This document shows, piece after piece, positions 52,668 through 53,381 of a stretch of DNA of 53,381 bases. The translations under genes and the position numbers were made by a program. The notes under the pieces were generated by a model. That model saw nothing but the letters and a program-made list of their open reading frames with translations, was not told the origin of the DNA and searched no databases. Origin of the DNA: Neobacillus jeddahensis (GTDB taxonomy: Bacteria > Bacillota > Bacilli > Bacillales > Cytobacillaceae); NCBI RefSeq assembly GCF_000612625.1, contig NZ_CCAS010000028.1, positions 1 to 53,381 on the forward strand, given 5' to 3'. Within the stretch, counting starts at the first letter, position 1, and each line of letters starts with the position of its first letter.

Positions 52668-53381
52668 TTACTCAATGGTAAATCCTGCACTTGCGTAGCC
52701 AGCAACAGTATTAATAAGACTTAGTCCTGTTGCCGATGAGGAAAAGACCATTAATAAACGATCTGTCTCAGCGACTGGTATGGCCAAAGATGTTGTAATT
52801 CCGCTGCTGATTGTACCTAATGCAATTACGCCAGTCAGAGCCGGTGTTAATGTTACTGAGGCACCAGGGATTGGAGTAAACACGTTGCTCGTGGCAGGAG
52901 CGCTGTATAACTGAGCAGTAATTGTAACCGACGACCCTACTAGTGCTAATGCAACCGTGGTACTAAAGAATGCGGAAATGGATGTAATGGTTCCATCGCG
53001 AGGAACGGAAAATGCAAAATTAATTAGAGGACCGGCTAAATCGCCTGTTAAATCGATGGTTCCGCCTAGCAGACTTATGCCTGTCCCGGAACTGCCGAAT
53101 CCAAGAACACTAGCCGTTCCAACTAATCCACCTGCAATTGTTGTCATGACGATTGGACCACCCGAAGCTAAAGGAATAATTGCTCCTGTACCCGGCGCGC
53201 CGGTAGCGCCTTGAGGACCAGTAGCACCAGCAATACCAGCAGCACCAGTAGTGCCTTGAGGACCAGTAGCACCAGCAATACCAGCAGCGCCAGTAGCGCC
53301 TTGAGGACCAGTAGCACCAGCAATACCAGCAGCACCAGTAGGACCTTGAGGACCGGTAGCGCCAGCAACACCAGCAGCGCC
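52668..53381 (-). CDS. collagen-like exosporium protein, BclB-type C-terminus (5' end outside window)
   Basis: The minus-strand frame is open to the window edge, so the N-terminus is missing. The visible part starts with Gly-X-Y collagen repeats, four copies of a 15-residue unit ([15 protein letters not shown] and close variants). A non-collagenous C-terminal domain of about 170 residues follows (from [16 protein letters not shown] to ASAGFTIE), rich in Gly, Thr, Ser and Ala. That domain resembles the BclB C-terminal domain of spore-surface glycoproteins. Such proteins trimerise into exosporium filaments. An internal ATG at 53147 is not the start, because the same frame continues through the collagen repeats. 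Confidence 0.85.
   Translation of the reverse strand, partial: GAAGVAGATGPQGPTGAAGIAGATGPQGATGAAGIAGATGPQGTTGAAGIAGATGPQGATGAPGTGAIIPLASGGPIVMTTIAGGLVGTASVLGFGSSGTGISLLGGTIDLTGDLAGPLINFAFSVPRDGTITSISAFFSTTVALALVGSSVTITAQLYSAPATSNVFTPIPGASVTLTPALTGVIALGTISSGITTSLAIPVAETDRLLMVFSSSATGLSLINTVAGYASAGFTIE
53202..53381 (-). repeat. 45-bp tandem repeat (four copies in view)
   Basis: A 180-bp block of four 45-bp units encoding Gly-X-Y triplets; units differ only at a few bases. The array continues past the window edge, so copy number is unknown. Confidence 0.9.

Noticed and set aside
53168..53371. Leucine/valine-rich minus-strand frame at the right edge
   Set aside because: It is an alternative-frame shadow of the collagen-like Gly-X-Y repeats; the repeat DNA read one base off gives the monotonous Leu-Val pattern.
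1..53381. CRISPR arrays, prophage, rRNA or tRNA genes
   Set aside because: No regularly spaced direct repeats with unique spacers, no phage structural genes and no tRNA-like cloverleaf or rRNA sequence was recognised by reading both strands.

Overview
The window reads as a chromosome segment of a spore-forming Bacillaceae bacterium (Bacillus/Neobacillus-like). The evidence is a moderate-to-low GC content, strong GGAGG-type ribosome binding sites with frequent GTG and TTG starts, CcpA-type cre sites, a T-box leader, many genes with clear Bacillus subtilis counterparts (alaR-alaT, ysfCD-like glcDF, murQRP, xpaC-yaaN, gtaB, mnaA, ugd) and a collagen-like exosporium protein of the BclB type at the right edge. 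No rRNA, tRNA or CRISPR array was recognised.

Layout: 0-1.9 kb is the 3' end of a T-box leader and a short, two-zinc-type methionyl-tRNA synthetase. 1.9-6.6 kb (minus) holds alaT-alaR and the glycolate/D-2-hydroxyacid oxidase pair glcD-glcF. 6.7-12.1 kb holds a HAD phosphatase and a murQ-murR-murP-mupG operon that imports and dismantles MurNAc-containing wall fragments by the Staphylococcus-type MupG route. 12.1-22.8 kb has an MFS carrier behind a perfect cre site, a PbuO-type purine permease with possible PurR boxes, a bifunctional amidase/glucosaminidase, two c-di-GMP enzymes, galE and a second HAD phosphatase.

23-34.4 kb is the most interesting part. It carries a glucitol-family PTS (gutM, srlA, srlE, srlB), a COG4091/DRL-like oxidoreductase with a SAF domain, a complete TPP/lipoate acyloin-dehydrogenase-like complex (E1 alpha, E1 beta, E2, E3) and two SorC-type regulators. 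There is no sorbitol-6-phosphate dehydrogenase. Three promoters in the cluster carry the same ACAAATGT-type sites spaced 19 bp apart, directly downstream of TTGAC-type promoters, so the parts look like one regulon. My inference is a catabolic route for a branched or deoxy polyol. The tidiest version is 2-C-methyl-D-erythritol, via its 4-phosphate and 1-deoxyxylulose 5-phosphate, to acetyl-CoA and glyceraldehyde 3-phosphate.

34.5-41 kb has a small zinc-ribbon protein, an EAL protein, a secreted helical protein followed by a two-component system, and gtaB. 41-48.7 kb contains a REP-associated tyrosine transposase beside a YifB/ComM ATPase gene broken by one in-frame TAG. Seven copies of a GGTGTCAGGCACC palindrome lie between 34.9 and 48.7 kb, around this transposase. 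The same region has zupT, mnaA, a VOC enzyme and xpaC-telA. 48.7-53.4 kb has an LdcB-like lipoprotein, a c-di-GMP-I riboswitch in front of a 54-residue orphan frame, further very small genes, a cluster of DnaA boxes, ugd, a repeat-rich spacer and the truncated collagen-like gene. galE, gtaB, mnaA and ugd together supply UDP-sugars for wall polymers, although they are scattered rather than in one operon.
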